Below, in pieces: positions 7,358 to 7,437 of a stretch of 7,437 bases of DNA. A program made the position numbers and the translations under genes. Location: assembly GCA_947468255.1 (NCBI GenBank), contig CANIMM010000149.1, forward strand, positions 1-7,437, in the 5' to 3' direction. The notes under the pieces are model-generated. The model saw only the letters and a list, made by a program, of their open reading frames with translations, had not been told where the DNA came from and searched no databases. The DNA comes from Chitinophagaceae bacterium (GTDB lineage: Bacteria > Bacteroidota > Bacteroidia > Chitinophagales > Chitinophagaceae). Within the stretch, counting starts at the first letter, position 1; every line of letters begins with the position of its first letter.

Positions 7358-7437
7358 TTAGGCGTTTCCTCCTATAGATTTCATTTCTGTCATCGCCTGC
7401 CTCAGTTCAGCACCTACCAACTCAATCGGATGAAAAC
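7358..7437 (-). CDS. ilvC: Ketol-acid reductoisomerase, C-terminal 25 residues (5' part outside window)
   Basis: The frame open from the right edge ends at TAA (7358-7360). Its last residues include HPIELVGAELR followed by AMTEMKSIGGNA. From memory, these align with the C-terminus of E. coli IlvC, which reads AIEQVGKKLRGYMTDMKRI shortly before its end. That points to the long class II form of the enzyme. IlvC catalyses the NADPH-dependent isomerisation and reduction of acetohydroxy acids in valine, isoleucine and leucine synthesis, in the cytoplasm. Only 25 residues are visible, so identity rests on this tail alone; it is however distinctive. The gene is co-directional with gltB, 246 bp upstream of it. 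Confidence 0.85.
   Translation of the reverse strand, partial: FHPIELVGAELRQAMTEMKSIGGNA

Noticed and set aside
1..7437. CRISPR arrays, tRNA or rRNA genes, insertion sequences, phage or defence genes
   Set aside because: Looked for throughout; no direct-repeat arrays, tRNA-like folds, transposase frames or terminal repeats seen. The window is ordinary core metabolism.

Overview
The window is a stretch of bacterial chromosome carrying core nitrogen-assimilation genes, all on the minus strand. In the direction of transcription the order is: the 3' end of ilvC (ketol-acid reductoisomerase), gltB (glutamate synthase large subunit), gltD (glutamate synthase small subunit), and the 5' part of an ammonium transporter gene (amt). 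A member of the Bacteroidota, perhaps near the Chitinophagaceae, is the best guess for the source. The grounds are low-GC coding sequence, very AT-rich spacers (about 19% GC in 601-980), a TAnnTTTG-type candidate promoter ahead of gltB, and the general look of the proteins. This is inference; no rRNA or other marker gene is present.

Layout: 1-600 is the first 200 codons of amt, running off the left edge. 601-980 is a gene-free AT-rich spacer that must hold amt's control region; it has a 27-bp dyad close to the amt start and a run of TTGAT/ATCAA pentamers. 981-1014 is a strong intrinsic terminator closing the gltBD unit. 1042-2514 is gltD, 2515-2587 a short spacer with a Shine-Dalgarno-like GGAGG, and 2588-7111 is gltB. 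7112-7357 is the gltB leader, with a candidate promoter at 7287-7317. 7358-7437 is the last 25 codons of ilvC.

The genes form a coherent metabolic group. Amt brings in ammonium. Glutamine synthetase (not in the window) fixes it into glutamine. GltB and GltD form the glutamate synthase that transfers the glutamine amide nitrogen to 2-oxoglutarate using NADPH electrons. The glutamate made is the amino donor for the last step of branched-chain amino acid synthesis, the pathway in which IlvC acts. All catalytic and cofactor residues checked are present, and no frameshift or truncation is seen apart from the window edges.

No undescribed biological system is visible. The regions worth a second look are the two control regions: the amt upstream spacer and the roughly 170-nt gltB leader with a short upstream ORF.
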